In this document: positions 34,120 through 43,237 of the stretch, piece after piece
How positions within the stretch are numbered: position 1 is the first letter of the stretch
How the letters are laid out: each line of letters opens with the position of its first letter
Source: Photobacterium sp. DA100
Lineage (GTDB): Bacteria; Pseudomonadota; Gammaproteobacteria; Enterobacterales; Vibrionaceae
Length of the DNA: 64,000 nucleotides
Assembly: GCF_029223585.1 (NCBI RefSeq)
Contig: NZ_CP119423.1
Location: forward strand, 744,001-808,000
Reading direction: 5' to 3'
Made by a program: the position numbers and the translations under genes
The notes under the pieces: generated by a model
The model's input: only the letters and a program-made list of their open reading frames with translations
Told to the model about the DNA's origin: nothing
The model's database searches: none

Positions 34120-34995
34120 ATGTTTTATATGAAAGCAATCAAATCAACAGCAATGCTTTCTTTGTTAGTTTTTTTATCAACTAGTGCTCAGGCAAAAAAC
34201 ATTCAAGCGCCGTTGGATAAAGTGGATTGGCAATTCTCAGGAGATCGCTTTTCTTGCAAATTAACAAAGAAACTCAAGTTTGATGGCAGTGTTGCGTTTA
34301 TTGCAAACTCTGCTCAACCCTATTCGGTCTCATTTGCGAGTACCCAGCGACCTTATTTTGTCGATGAGGTGAAATTAAGCGTCAATTTTTCGCCGTGGGA
34401 GTTAAACCCGGAAACGACAACCTTGCTCGATGGTCACGATGTGGATCCGCACGGGCTGACTTTTAGCGGCTCGGAAGCGCTCCACTACTTGCTCAATGAA
34501 ATGGAAAAAGGAGCCTGGGCGCAAATTAAGGTTCGTGACAGCCAGCATCAGGAAGAGAAAGTATGGGATATTCCGTCCGTCAATTTTTCTGATTCATATC
34601 AAGAGTTTAAGTCTTGCGTGGCAGCGTTGCTGCCAATGGGCTTCGAGCAGGCGAAAGACAACACATTTTTCTTTTCCAGCAACGATACCATGCTGGGGGA
34701 CGAGCAGCGACAAACGCTCAGTGACATCGTGCGGTATATCCGCTATGACCAGCGTGTAGCGGCGCTTCTGATTGATGGCCATACCGATCTGACCGGAAGA
34801 ACGCTGGATAACCTCTGGCTTTCGCGCCAGCGTGCCCAAGCTGTTGCTGATGAACTCGTGGCAATGGGGATCGATCGCCAGCTTATTCAGTTGCGTGCCC
34901 ATGGACAGCGCTATCCCGTTGCACAAGGAACAGGGACAAACGCCAATCAGCAGAACCGTCGTGTTCAGCTACGAATAGTCAAGGAGGGAGTATGA
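34120..34995 (+). CDS. motY: Lateral MotY-like OmpA-domain protein
   Basis: 291 residues with a signal peptide ending STSAQA-K. An N-terminal MotY-type domain (KVDWQFSGDRFSCKLTKKL, VKLSVNFSPWELNP) is followed by a C-terminal OmpA-like peptidoglycan-binding domain: LLIDGHTDLTG and WLSRQRAQAVADELVAMGI, ending QQNRRVQLRIV. In Vibrio MotY forms part of the T ring that holds the stator; lateral clusters carry their own copy. The ATG at 34,120 follows TTAGG; the next ATG at 34,129 is an alternative. Overlaps lafK by 4 bp. Confidence 0.92.
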   Translation: MFYMKAIKSTAMLSLLVFLSTSAQAKNIQAPLDKVDWQFSGDRFSCKLTKKLKFDGSVAFIANSAQPYSVSFASTQRPYFVDEVKLSVNFSPWELNPETTTLLDGHDVDPHGLTFSGSEALHYLLNEMEKGAWAQIKVRDSQHQEEKVWDIPSVNFSDSYQEFKSCVAALLPMGFEQAKDNTFFFSSNDTMLGDEQRQTLSDIVRYIRYDQRVAALLIDGHTDLTGRTLDNLWLSRQRAQAVADELVAMGIDRQLIQLRAHGQRYPVAQGTGTNANQQNRRVQLRIVKEGV

Positions 34996-36359
34996 GAGCT
35001 GGCAATGTGATTTTTGCTCATCGTTGCCTGGTTCACGCTGCTGCAGCCATCAAGATCCTCACCGCCGAGGGATATCAGGTGTGCAATGTGTCAACGGCTG
35101 CAGGTGCCATTGCCAAGTTAAGTGAACATCAAGACAGTCTCTTGTTCGTTGCCGATAACCTTTCGGATATGGGCATGCTCGAAACCATCAAGCAGGTGAA
35201 GCAAACGCAACCGAACACCATGGTGGTGGCCATAGTTGATTACCAGCAGAGCAAGTTAGCCAGTGATGCGATACAGGCTGGGGCTGATGATTATTTGCTG
35301 CAGCCCTACCAGCCCGAGCAAATTATCTCTTTGATGACGCGGAACAAGACGGTTCAGTCCCCCCAGCGTGATGTTGTGGCCAGCAGCCGGCGTAGCCTTC
35401 AGGTGCTGCAAATGGCCCACCGTGCAGCACAAACCGATGCAACGGTGCTGATCACCGGAGAGTCCGGCACCGGCAAGGAAGTGCTGGCGCGATATGTCCA
35501 CGATAACTCGCCTCGCAGCGCAGGGCCGTTTGTTGCCATTAATTGCGCGGCGATCCCCGAGAGTATGCTGGAAGCGGTGTTGTTCGGCCATATCAAAGGG
35601 GCATTTACCGGGGCAACCCACAGCCAGGCCGGCAAGTTCGAAGAGGCTAACGGTGGCACTCTGCTGCTGGATGAGATTGGAGAGATGCCCCCGGCCCTGC
35701 AGGCGAAGCTGCTGCGTGTGCTGCAGGAGCGTCAGGTCGAGCGGCTGGGCAGCCATCGTTCGATTGCACTGGATATTCGGGTGATTGCCGCGACCAATGT
35801 TGATTTGCAGCAAGCGGTTGCCGAGCGACGGTTCCGCCAGGATCTGTACTACCGCTTGGATGTGCTGCCACTGCAATGGCCACCACTGCGTGAGCGCCGG
35901 GAAGATATTTTGCCATTGGCTGATCACTTTATCCGCAAGCTCAATGCCGGTTGCATGGAGTCTTGCAGCCTCTCGCAAGAGGCCCAGCAGGTTCTGCTGC
36001 GTTATAGCTGGCCGGGCAATATCCGCGAGTTGGAAAATACCATTCAGCGTGCTTTGGTGATGCGCCATGGCCACTGGATCACCGCACAGGATCTGATGCT
36101 CAACGACATGCTCAGTACCATGGTGGAAGGGGCGATCTCCGAGGTGGTGGAAGATGCCAAGCAAGCGCTCAAGCAAAGCCGAAAGAACGCCGAGCACCAG
36201 TTTATTCTCGAAACCCTTGCTCGCTTCAATGGCAAACGTAACGACACTGCAGAAGCGCTGGGGATGTCGACCCGAGCGCTGCGATACAAGATTGCCGCCA
36301 TGCGTGAGCAAGGGATCAACATCGATTCTTACATTCATCAATCAGGCACTGCGGCATAA
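34992..36359 (+). CDS. lafK: LafK, sigma-54-dependent lateral flagellar master regulator
   Basis: 455 residues. A degenerate receiver domain (1–115): the acidic pair is replaced by AHR at 9–11 and the conserved lysine by Q104, though D55 remains. The AAA+ domain is intact: GESGTGKE 156–163, GAFTGA loop (HIKGAFTGAT), Walker B GGTLLLDEIGEMP, then WPGNIRELENT. C-terminal Fis-type HTH: NGKRNDTAEALGMSTRALRYKI. LafK activates middle lateral flagellar genes with RpoN. Overlaps motY (ATGA) and leads into fliE. Confidence 0.95.
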   Translation: MRAGNVIFAHRCLVHAAAAIKILTAEGYQVCNVSTAAGAIAKLSEHQDSLLFVADNLSDMGMLETIKQVKQTQPNTMVVAIVDYQQSKLASDAIQAGADDYLLQPYQPEQIISLMTRNKTVQSPQRDVVASSRRSLQVLQMAHRAAQTDATVLITGESGTGKEVLARYVHDNSPRSAGPFVAINCAAIPESMLEAVLFGHIKGAFTGATHSQAGKFEEANGGTLLLDEIGEMPPALQAKLLRVLQERQVERLGSHRSIALDIRVIAATNVDLQQAVAERRFRQDLYYRLDVLPLQWPPLRERREDILPLADHFIRKLNAGCMESCSLSQEAQQVLLRYSWPGNIRELENTIQRALVMRHGHWITAQDLMLNDMLSTMVEGAISEVVEDAKQALKQSRKNAEHQFILETLARFNGKRNDTAEALGMSTRALRYKIAAMREQGINIDSYIHQSGTAA

Positions 36360-36376
36360 GGATAAGGACGGACACG

Positions 36377-36709
36377 ATGTCGAATCAAATTTCAATGATG
36401 CAGAGCGAGATGCTGCAGCGCATGGAGGTTATGCGTTCGCAGGCCCAGGCGGGTTCTCAGGTCTCGGTAAATCTCTCGCATCCGCCAACCGGTAATTTTC
36501 AGGCGGCAATGAAACAAGCCGTGCGCCGGGTAGACAACCAGCAGCATATTGCCCATCAGATGACGACGGATGTGGATGCCGGGCGCTCTGATGATTTGGT
36601 CGGCGCTATGGTCGCCAGCCAAAAAGCCAGTATTTCTTTTTCAGCATTGACACAGGTAAGGAATAAGATCCTGGCTGCCTATGACGATGTACTGAAGATG
36701 CCTCTGTAG
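36377..36709 (+). CDS. fliE: Lateral flagellar FliE, MS-ring–rod junction
   Basis: 110 residues. C-terminal FliE signature: FQAAMKQAVRRVDNQQ, with SQKASISFSALTQVRNKILAAYDDVLKMPL at the end (last ~30 residues). It joins the MS ring to the rod and is exported early. AAGGACGG precedes the ATG. 17 bp after lafK. Confidence 0.95.
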   Translation: MSNQISMMQSEMLQRMEVMRSQAQAGSQVSVNLSHPPTGNFQAAMKQAVRRVDNQQHIAHQMTTDVDAGRSDDLVGAMVASQKASISFSALTQVRNKILAAYDDVLKMPL

Positions 36710-36719
36710 TGAGAAAAAA

Positions 36720-38474
36720 ATGAGTACAACAGTAGCTGAAAACCCAGAACAGGCACCATCAAGCAAATGGCTGTCATATAAAGAAAAAATCCAACAGCGA
36801 TTGGACGGTAAATACAAGAACGTAGCCCTTATTACGGCGTTGGCAGTACTGGTATCGCTGTTTATCGTGGTGGCGATGTGGACCCAGACCAGCCCTTATA
36901 GACCGTTGTATGGTACCCAGGAGCGCTATGACAATAGCGAGATCCTCTCGGTGCTGGAGCAGGAGAAGATCAAGTTCCAGCTTGATAACCAGTCAGGGCA
37001 GATCATGGTGCCAGCGAACCGTTTGGCCGATGCCAGGATCCTTCTTGCTGCGCGTGGCGTAAAGGCCAAGTTGCCTGAAGGGTTGGAGATCCTTGATCGT
37101 AGCTCTGGTCTTGGTACCAGTCAGTTTATTGAAAATGCCCGCTACCGTCAGGGACTGGAAGGCGAGCTGGCGCGTACCATCTTGGCTATCCGAGCGGTGA
37201 ACCATGCCCGCGTGCACTTGGCGATCCCAAACAGAACCCTGTTCGTGGGGATCAATGAAGAGAAGCCATCGGCGGCGGTCATGCTCGAGCTTGAGCCTGG
37301 CATGCAGCTTGACCAGCCACAGGTGGAAGCGATCGTCAATTTGGTCAGCGGCAGTATCACCGGAATGGCAACCGATGCGGTATCGGTGGTCGATCAATAC
37401 GGCAATCTGCTGAGTGCCGATTTAGCTTTGGGCCAGCAGTCTCAGATCAATGTGCGTTTCCACGAGCTGCAGCAACGGGTAGAGCGTGACATTGTCCGTC
37501 GAGCGGGCGATATGCTGGCCCCGTTGCTGGGAGTCGGTAATTTCCGGGTGCAGGTCGCGGCGACGCTTAACTTCGATCAAAGTGAAGAGACCCATGAATC
37601 GATTGATAGTGATCCGGTGCTGCGGACAGAGTTCACCAAGCAAGACAATACCCAGGGCCAGCTGGCAATCGGGATCCCGGGCGCGCTGAGCAATCAGCCG
37701 ACGGGAGAAGAGGGCAATACTAACAATGAAACACGAAATGAGCGTGCTGAGCTAAGTCGCCAGTACGATGTGGGCCGCAAGGTTCGCCATACCCGCCACG
37801 CCCAGGGTGGTATTGAAATGTTATCCGTCTCAGTGTTGCTCAATGACAATGTTCAAGAACAAGGTTGGCAACAAGCACAGTTGGAGCAAATAGCTCAAAT
37901 GGTTAAAGATTCCGTTGGATTTGTCGCTGAACGAGGAGATCAGTTCAGCCTGCATGCATTTAATTTTGCCCGTGCAGTAGAGACCGCACCGGTTGAAACC
38001 CCGTGGTGGCACGATCAGCAGCTGCTGTTGCTGGCGAAATATGGTGTTTACGCCTTCCTGGGGTTGTCATTCATTATTCTTGTTCTGCGTCCATTGGTGA
38101 AGGCATTGCAACGTCCTGCGCCGATGACCACGGCACTGGCTGCCACGTCGGCAGGGGTTGAGATGGCGACAGGCGAGACGCTGGCTAGCGCCGATCCGGT
38201 CGCGGCGTTCAAGCCTGCCAGCATTAGCCCTGCCGGGGGAAGCGAGCAGGATCTGGCCGATGCGCTGCTGGATTCGATTGCCCAGGGCGGCATGGTGGCA
38301 GAGGAAAGTCTGTCAGTGTCGTCCGAAGAGTTGGATTTTGACCTGTCGACGCTGCCACCGCCGGGCTCCGAGCTTGAGGTACAGGTGAAGCACCTGCAGA
38401 AATTGACAGAAGTCGAGCCAGAGCGTGTTGCAGAAGTTATCAAGAAGTGGGTGAATAGCAATGAGTCTAAGTAA
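36720..38474 (+). CDS. fliF: Lateral flagellar MS-ring protein FliF
   Basis: 584 residues. Membrane segments at about 38–58 and 440–462. YscJ-like ring region: SPYRPLYGTQERYDNSEIL, GLEILDRSSGLGTSQFIENARYRQGLEGELARTI (in parts), RVHLAIPNRTLFV. The cytoplasmic C-terminal tail that binds FliG ends LTEVEPERVAEVIKKWVN. The linker around 335–350 (TGEEGNTNNETRNERAE) is hydrophilic. It overlaps fliG by 14 bp. Confidence 0.95.
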   Translation: MSTTVAENPEQAPSSKWLSYKEKIQQRLDGKYKNVALITALAVLVSLFIVVAMWTQTSPYRPLYGTQERYDNSEILSVLEQEKIKFQLDNQSGQIMVPANRLADARILLAARGVKAKLPEGLEILDRSSGLGTSQFIENARYRQGLEGELARTILAIRAVNHARVHLAIPNRTLFVGINEEKPSAAVMLELEPGMQLDQPQVEAIVNLVSGSITGMATDAVSVVDQYGNLLSADLALGQQSQINVRFHELQQRVERDIVRRAGDMLAPLLGVGNFRVQVAATLNFDQSEETHESIDSDPVLRTEFTKQDNTQGQLAIGIPGALSNQPTGEEGNTNNETRNERAELSRQYDVGRKVRHTRHAQGGIEMLSVSVLLNDNVQEQGWQQAQLEQIAQMVKDSVGFVAERGDQFSLHAFNFARAVETAPVETPWWHDQQLLLLAKYGVYAFLGLSFIILVLRPLVKALQRPAPMTTALAATSAGVEMATGETLASADPVAAFKPASISPAGGSEQDLADALLDSIAQGGMVAEESLSVSSEELDFDLSTLPPPGSELEVQVKHLQKLTEVEPERVAEVIKKWVNSNESK

Positions 38475-39492
38475 TTTTAGCCACCTGGCAGACGGTGAAG
38501 TGCTGCTGGAACCAATGGAGCAAACCGCGATCTTGCTGCTCAGCATGGGCGAGGAGTCGGCCTCTCAGGTCATGCGCCATATGTCCCGTGATGAGCTGCT
38601 AAAAGTCAGCCATGCCATGGCCCAGCAACCGGCTATTCGCAGTGTCGAGGCCCGCTTTGTCTTGCAGGGATTCTTTGAAGAGTTCCGTGCCCAATCGGGC
38701 ATCAGCGGGGCGTCGCGCCCGTTCTTGCAACGCACCCTGGACAAAGCATTAGGTGGCCGTCTGGCCCGTAACCTGCTTGATACGATTTACGGGGACGAGA
38801 TCCGTACCTCGATGCAGCGCCTGCAGTGGATCGAGCCAAAGCAACTTGCCAAATTCTTGAGGAATGAGCACATCCAGATGCAGGCGGTTTTCATTGCCTT
38901 CCTGCCACCGGACATTGCTTCCCAGGTACTGGTTGAGCTGTCGCAGGATGAACAGAAGGATGTGCTGCGTCGGATAGCAGTACTGACCGAAGTCAGCCGT
39001 GAAGTGGCCGTCGAGCTGCAGGATCTGGTCGACCGCTGTATCGACTTCCTGGCGGAGAACTCCGGTGCTGTGATTGAAGGCGAGAAGCAAGTTGCCGATA
39101 TCATCAACCGTTACAGCGGTGATCAGCTCAGTCTGATGACCGCCCTTGAAGAGCATGACAACGAGTTGGCAGAGCGATTGAAGAACAAGATGTATGAGTT
39201 CTCTATTCTGACCCGTCAGCCGGAAGCGGTGCGCTTGCGGATCCTCGAAGAGATCCCAACCGATTTGCTGGCGATGGCATTGAAGGGGTCCGACTCATCA
39301 CTGCGCAAGTCAATGCTCTCTATTTTGCCGCGTCGCATGCAGCAGTCGATGGAAGGGGAAATTGCCCAGCTAGGAAAAGTCTCCCTGCGCCAGGTGCAGG
39401 AGGCCCGTTCGGAAATCATGGACTATGTGCGTGAGCTGAATGAGTCCAAGGTGATCAGCCTGCAGCTATATCAAGAAACGACGGTGGAATAG
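38461..39492 (+). CDS. fliG: Lateral flagellar rotor protein FliG
   Basis: 343 residues. N-terminal FliF-binding domain (EQTAILLLSMGEESASQVMRHMS), middle EHPQ-like region, and C-terminal torque domain with LRILEEIPTDLLAMALKGS, LRKSMLSILPRRMQ and VQEARSEIMDYVRELNE, which hold the charged residues facing the stator. The start lies inside the fliF 3' end; GAATAGCA upstream, coupling likely. Confidence 0.95.
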   Translation: MSLSNFSHLADGEVLLEPMEQTAILLLSMGEESASQVMRHMSRDELLKVSHAMAQQPAIRSVEARFVLQGFFEEFRAQSGISGASRPFLQRTLDKALGGRLARNLLDTIYGDEIRTSMQRLQWIEPKQLAKFLRNEHIQMQAVFIAFLPPDIASQVLVELSQDEQKDVLRRIAVLTEVSREVAVELQDLVDRCIDFLAENSGAVIEGEKQVADIINRYSGDQLSLMTALEEHDNELAERLKNKMYEFSILTRQPEAVRLRILEEIPTDLLAMALKGSDSSLRKSMLSILPRRMQQSMEGEIAQLGKVSLRQVQEARSEIMDYVRELNESKVISLQLYQETTVE

Positions 39493-39494
39493 AG

Positions 39495-40502
39495 ATGTTT
39501 AGACGAAATAAGATTATGCGCCTGCAACCCAGTCAGTTTCGCAGTCATCGCTTTCCGCCTTTGGTTGACCCTGCGAGTTTGGCGCAGGCTCCGTTGCCGG
39601 CACACCCTCGGAAGGGATTGGAGTTTGGCGAGGGAATGGAGAATGGTTTTGATGACGGCCTTGGCTTGGGTGATGAGTTCGGCATGGATGAGCTGGGGTT
39701 TGATAACTTGGCGATGGACGAATTTGGCCTCGATGAAATGACTGAGGATGCCCGCTTGTTGGCGGGCATGGACCAAGAGCCGTTGCTCGCTGATCCTGCC
39801 GAGCGGCCGGGTCAGCCCGAAGACTTCCAGGCCCAGTTTAACCAAGGCTTCCAGCAGGGGATGACCCGAGGTCACGAAGAGGGGCTGCAGCAAGGTATCG
39901 AGCAGGGCCAGCATCAAGGTTTCGAGCAAGGATTGTTGCAGGGCCGTGAGCAAGGGATCGCGCAGGGGATTGAGGAAGGCAAGGCCCAGTTTGTCCAGGC
40001 GACCCTGCCTTTCGCCCGCATGCACCAGCAGGTGGCTGAGCTTTTTGCTGAGCACGAACGTCGCCAGCGCGAGCAGGTGTGTGAACTGGTGCAGAAGGTC
40101 GCTCAGCAGGTGATCCGCTGTGAACTCGCACTCCAGCCTCAGCAGATCTTGGCTCTGGTGGATGAAACACTCGAAAGTTTGCCGGGTGAGCCATTGGGCC
40201 TGAAGGTGAAAATGGCCAAGGAAGAGTTTACCCACCTAGAGAAAGTAGCCAGCGACAAAATCAGTGAGTGGAATATTGTCTGTGATGACACCCTGCGTCA
40301 GGGAGAGTGTCGCGTGGTGACCAAAAATGCCGAGGCCGATGCCGGATGCGAGCAGCGTCTAGAGACTTGCATGTCGGCGGTAAAGGGGCACCTGCTCGAT
40401 GAGCAAGTGGTGGTGGAAAACAATAGCGAAGCCGATCCCCAGGGTTGTGAGCGAGCCGGCTCGACCGAACAAACGGGTGGAGCGATCAGGCAGGCATCAT
40501 GA
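39495..40502 (+). CDS. fliH: Lateral flagellar FliH with long glycine repeat and acidic N-terminal repeats
   Basis: 335 residues, longer than E. coli FliH (235). Residues about 41–85 form an acidic Gly-rich pseudo-repeat (GMDELGFDN, LAMDEFGLDEM). Residues about 115–165 carry roughly eleven glycines spaced four apart (FQQGMTRGHEEGLQQGIEQG...), the FliH GxxxG helix. The FliI-regulating C-terminal domain follows (VCELVQKVAQQVIRCELAL). A Cys-containing 50-residue tail is unusual. Starts 2 bp after fliG and overlaps fliI by 4 bp. Confidence 0.9.
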   Translation: MFRRNKIMRLQPSQFRSHRFPPLVDPASLAQAPLPAHPRKGLEFGEGMENGFDDGLGLGDEFGMDELGFDNLAMDEFGLDEMTEDARLLAGMDQEPLLADPAERPGQPEDFQAQFNQGFQQGMTRGHEEGLQQGIEQGQHQGFEQGLLQGREQGIAQGIEEGKAQFVQATLPFARMHQQVAELFAEHERRQREQVCELVQKVAQQVIRCELALQPQQILALVDETLESLPGEPLGLKVKMAKEEFTHLEKVASDKISEWNIVCDDTLRQGECRVVTKNAEADAGCEQRLETCMSAVKGHLLDEQVVVENNSEADPQGCERAGSTEQTGGAIRQAS

Positions 40503-41839
40503 GCAACATAATCGATTACCGCCTGGAGCAAGCACTGGCCTCACTCGATTCTGTCCCGGTGGCGAAAGTCACCGGGCGGTTGGTGAAAGTGACCGGCCTG
40601 ATGCTGGAAGCGGTGGGGTGCCGGCTGCTGACCGGGCAGCGTTGCTTGGTGGAGACCGGCAATGGCACCAAGATTGAAGCGCAGACGGTCGGGTTCAACC
40701 GGGATGTTGCTTATCTGATGCCCGTCAGCAATGCCTCGGGCTTGTTTTCAGGCGCCAAGGTTTGGCCACTCGACGGCGAGAGCCAGATCCGCATCGGACC
40801 GCAGTGGCTTGGCCGGGTGCTCAATGGTCTGGGCGAGCCCCTTGATCGGTTGGGGCCGGTGCTGGGCCAAGATGACATCAGCCTCGAAAGTGAAAATATC
40901 AACCCGATGTTACGGCGCCCGATTGATGGTGCGCTGGATGTGGGGATCAGAGCCATCAATAGCCTGCTGACGCTGGGCAAAGGCCAGCGGATAGGCCTGT
41001 TTGCTGGCAGCGGGGTGGGCAAAAGTGTTCTGCTGGGCATGATCACCCGCCAGACCAGCGCCGATGTGGTGGTGGTCGGCCTGATCGGTGAGCGTGGCCG
41101 CGAAGTGAAGGAATTTATCGAGCACTCCCTGGGGCCGGAAGGGTTGGCAAGGGCGGTGGTGATTGCCGCACCGGCGGACGAATCCCCCCTGATGCGTCTC
41201 CGTGCTTCTCAGCTTTGCCACCGGGTTGCGGAGTACTACCGCGATCAGGGCAAGGATGTGTTGCTGCTGATGGATTCGTTGACCCGCTTTGCCATGGCGC
41301 AGCGGGAAATCGCCCTTGCGTTGGGCGAACCACCTGCAACCAAGGGGTATCCGCCGTCGGTATTTAGTATGTTGCCGCAACTGGTTGAACGGGCGGGTAA
41401 CAGTGCTTCGCAGCAGGGCAGCATGAGTGCTATCTATACCGTGCTCACGGAAGGGGATGACCAGCAAGATCCCATTGCCGACAGTGCCCGGGCAATCCTC
41501 GATGGCCATGTGGTTCTCAACCGCCAGCTGGCAGAGGCAGGGCATTATCCGGCCATTGATATCTCCCAGTCGATATCCCGTACCATGCCGCAAGTGGTGA
41601 GCAAGGAGCAGCTAGGCTATGCGATGCGTTTCAAGCGGCTTTACAGCCGTTACCAAGAGGTTCGCGAGCTGATCCCGCTGGGCGGTTACCAGCCGGGTAA
41701 TGATCCGGAAATGGATCAGGCCGTGACGGCCCACCCCAAACTGGTGGCCTTCTTGCAACAGGCAATGGATGAACAGGCAGACTGGGAAACCGTGAATGGT
41801 CAAATGACCCAGTTGATACAGGAGCTAAATCTTGGCTAG
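40499..41839 (+). CDS. fliI: Lateral flagellar export ATPase FliI
   Basis: 446 residues. Walker A GLFAGSGVGKS at 166–176, GLIGERGREVKEFIE, Walker B DVLLLMDSLTRFAMAQREIAL, and the YPAIDISQSISRTM segment. It powers unfolding and delivery of export substrates with FliH and FliJ. ATGA overlap with fliH, and 8-bp overlap with fliJ. Confidence 0.97.
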   Translation: MSNIIDYRLEQALASLDSVPVAKVTGRLVKVTGLMLEAVGCRLLTGQRCLVETGNGTKIEAQTVGFNRDVAYLMPVSNASGLFSGAKVWPLDGESQIRIGPQWLGRVLNGLGEPLDRLGPVLGQDDISLESENINPMLRRPIDGALDVGIRAINSLLTLGKGQRIGLFAGSGVGKSVLLGMITRQTSADVVVVGLIGERGREVKEFIEHSLGPEGLARAVVIAAPADESPLMRLRASQLCHRVAEYYRDQGKDVLLLMDSLTRFAMAQREIALALGEPPATKGYPPSVFSMLPQLVERAGNSASQQGSMSAIYTVLTEGDDQQDPIADSARAILDGHVVLNRQLAEAGHYPAIDISQSISRTMPQVVSKEQLGYAMRFKRLYSRYQEVRELIPLGGYQPGNDPEMDQAVTAHPKLVAFLQQAMDEQADWETVNGQMTQLIQELNLG

Positions 41840-42260
41840 GCAATCAAAAGCATTGGAGCGGTTTCGGCAGCTAAGGCAAGACGAGCTGGAAAAAATGGGC
41901 CAGCAGTACCAGCAAAAGCAGCAGGACTGCGCCCGCCACCTAGAAAAGCTGGAGCAGTTGGATGCGCTTTACGACTCTTGCCAGGTGGTCGCAGGGGAGA
42001 CGGGGCTGGCCTGGGCCAATCGCTTTGCCCTGCGTGATCACCTCAAGCATCTGACTGAGATCCAAACCCAGACTCTGGCCCTGTCTCAGGCCGAGCAGTC
42101 GAGTTTGAAGCTGCATGTTGCCCGGCAGCATGTGAAGGTCAAGAGTTTGGATAGCGTGATTGAAAAGCGCCGTCAGCACCAACAGCAGCATGCGGCACGA
42201 AGTGAGCAGAAATTGATGGATGAAATGGCGATGCAACGGTTTATCCGCGCCAATTATTAG
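41832..42260 (+). CDS. fliJ: Lateral flagellar FliJ, export coiled-coil protein
   Basis: 142 residues, almost entirely predicted coiled coil and rich in Gln, Lys and Glu (RFRQLRQDELEKMGQQYQQK at the N-terminus). Its position after fliI and its length match FliJ, which couples the ATPase to the export gate and recycles chaperones. The ATG is replaced by TTG at 41,832 (TTGGCTAGGCAA), with AGGAGC eight bases upstream. Last gene of the motY–lafK–fliEFGHIJ operon. Confidence 0.88.
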   Translation: MARQSKALERFRQLRQDELEKMGQQYQQKQQDCARHLEKLEQLDALYDSCQVVAGETGLAWANRFALRDHLKHLTEIQTQTLALSQAEQSSLKLHVARQHVKVKSLDSVIEKRRQHQQQHAARSEQKLMDEMAMQRFIRANY

Positions 42261-42280
42261 GTTGCAAAGCCGTCTCCTTA

Positions 42281-42316
42281 AAAAAGCACCGCAGCTTTCA
42301 CTGCGGTGCTTTTTTA
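42281..42316. terminator. Bidirectional terminator between fliJ and flgN
   Basis: Inverted repeat AAAAAAGCACCGCAG / CTGCGGTGCTTTTTT with a 6-nt loop. A-rich and T-rich ends suit two convergent operons. Confidence 0.95.
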
Positions 42317-42370
42317 TTGGTGGTCGTGAAAATCGATGGCCAGAAATGGCGCAATCTGGAAAGAGATGGC

Positions 42371-42805
42371 TTAGGCGGGCTGGTAGGTAGCATCACTGTC
42401 AGGGTGAAGCACTTGAGTCAGGATGTCTTGCTGCATCATCAACAGGCGGCTGTTGCGCTCGTTTTGTGCCATGCAGGTGTGAACGAGTTCCTTGAGCGTT
42501 TTCCATTTGCCGTTAACGGGTTGACGGTACTGGGCCGGTAGGGCTGCGATCAGGCGATTGATACTGTCAGGGTTGTTATCCATACCCAGTTGGCTTAGCA
42601 ACCGCGTCCGTTGATCAGCGCGTCGTTGTAATTGTTGGAGTAAAAGCTGATGGGGCTCGGCCATCGCCGTGAGCTTATCGCCATTGCGGTGCAGCATATT
42701 GTAGTGCTGCACCTTCAATAGCTGATGGAGCTGCTGGTAATCAGCTAAATCACTTTGGATATCTTGAATAAAGCGCTTGATTATTGCGGTTGATTTTTGG
42801 CTCAT
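42371..42805 (-). CDS. flgN: Lateral flagellar FlgN chaperone
   Basis: 144 residues from ATG 42,805 (MSQKSTAIIKR); a longer frame from 42,877 would overlap flgM's end. Helical, with LKELVHTCMAQNERNSRLLMMQ near the C-terminus, the FlgK/FlgL-binding region in FlgN. It escorts hook-junction proteins. Last in the leftward flgA–flgM–flgN unit. Confidence 0.87.
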   Translation of the reverse strand: MSQKSTAIIKRFIQDIQSDLADYQQLHQLLKVQHYNMLHRNGDKLTAMAEPHQLLLQQLQRRADQRTRLLSQLGMDNNPDSINRLIAALPAQYRQPVNGKWKTLKELVHTCMAQNERNSRLLMMQQDILTQVLHPDSDATYQPA

Positions 42806-42857
42806 GGTATTCAATTTCCGAGGTGTAAGACCGGTTATTAAGCGTAATGCCAACCAA

Positions 42858-43169
42858 TTAATCGCGGCGGTGAGCACCGCGGATACTGGCTGCCAACCCG
42901 TCCAAGTCGACCTCGTAATTCCCGCTGGCCAGCAAAGTACGGATTTCGTTGACCTTCGCCATATCTACATCTGGGATGCGCTTAAGCTCCTGCTGGAGGC
43001 TGTCCAGGCTTTGGGCTTGGGCGCTGACATCGGCACTTGGCCTGGTCACTTGCGATACCGGTGCCGGTGACTTGGATATTGTATGATTGCTGGCCTCTTC
43101 TGAGGTTTTTTGTGTCTGGTTTTGGACTGCAGGCGCTAGCTGCAGACTCGCTTTGGTTGACTCGATCAT
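42858..43169 (-). CDS. flgM: Lateral flagellar anti-sigma-28 factor FlgM
   Basis: 103 residues, mostly polar and unstructured at the N-terminus. The C-terminal sigma-binding helices: DMAKVNEIRTLLASGNYEVDLDGLAASI (residues about 69–96, in part). It should hold LafS (lateral FliA) inactive until exported through the finished hook. CAGGAATTTGCC precedes the ATG. 52 bp before flgN. Confidence 0.9.
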   Translation of the reverse strand: MIESTKASLQLAPAVQNQTQKTSEEASNHTISKSPAPVSQVTRPSADVSAQAQSLDSLQQELKRIPDVDMAKVNEIRTLLASGNYEVDLDGLAASIRGAHRRD

Positions 43170-43237
43170 GGCAAATTCCTGACTGTTTCTCCGATACTTT
43201 TGTTAAGCGACCAACTGAGCGAGATGATTAAATCAAT

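Noticed and set aside
35256..36341. A 361-codon open frame on the reverse strand opposite lafK
   Set aside because: Composition is that of an antisense shadow; there is no SD, and it lies entirely within a clear AAA+ regulator gene.
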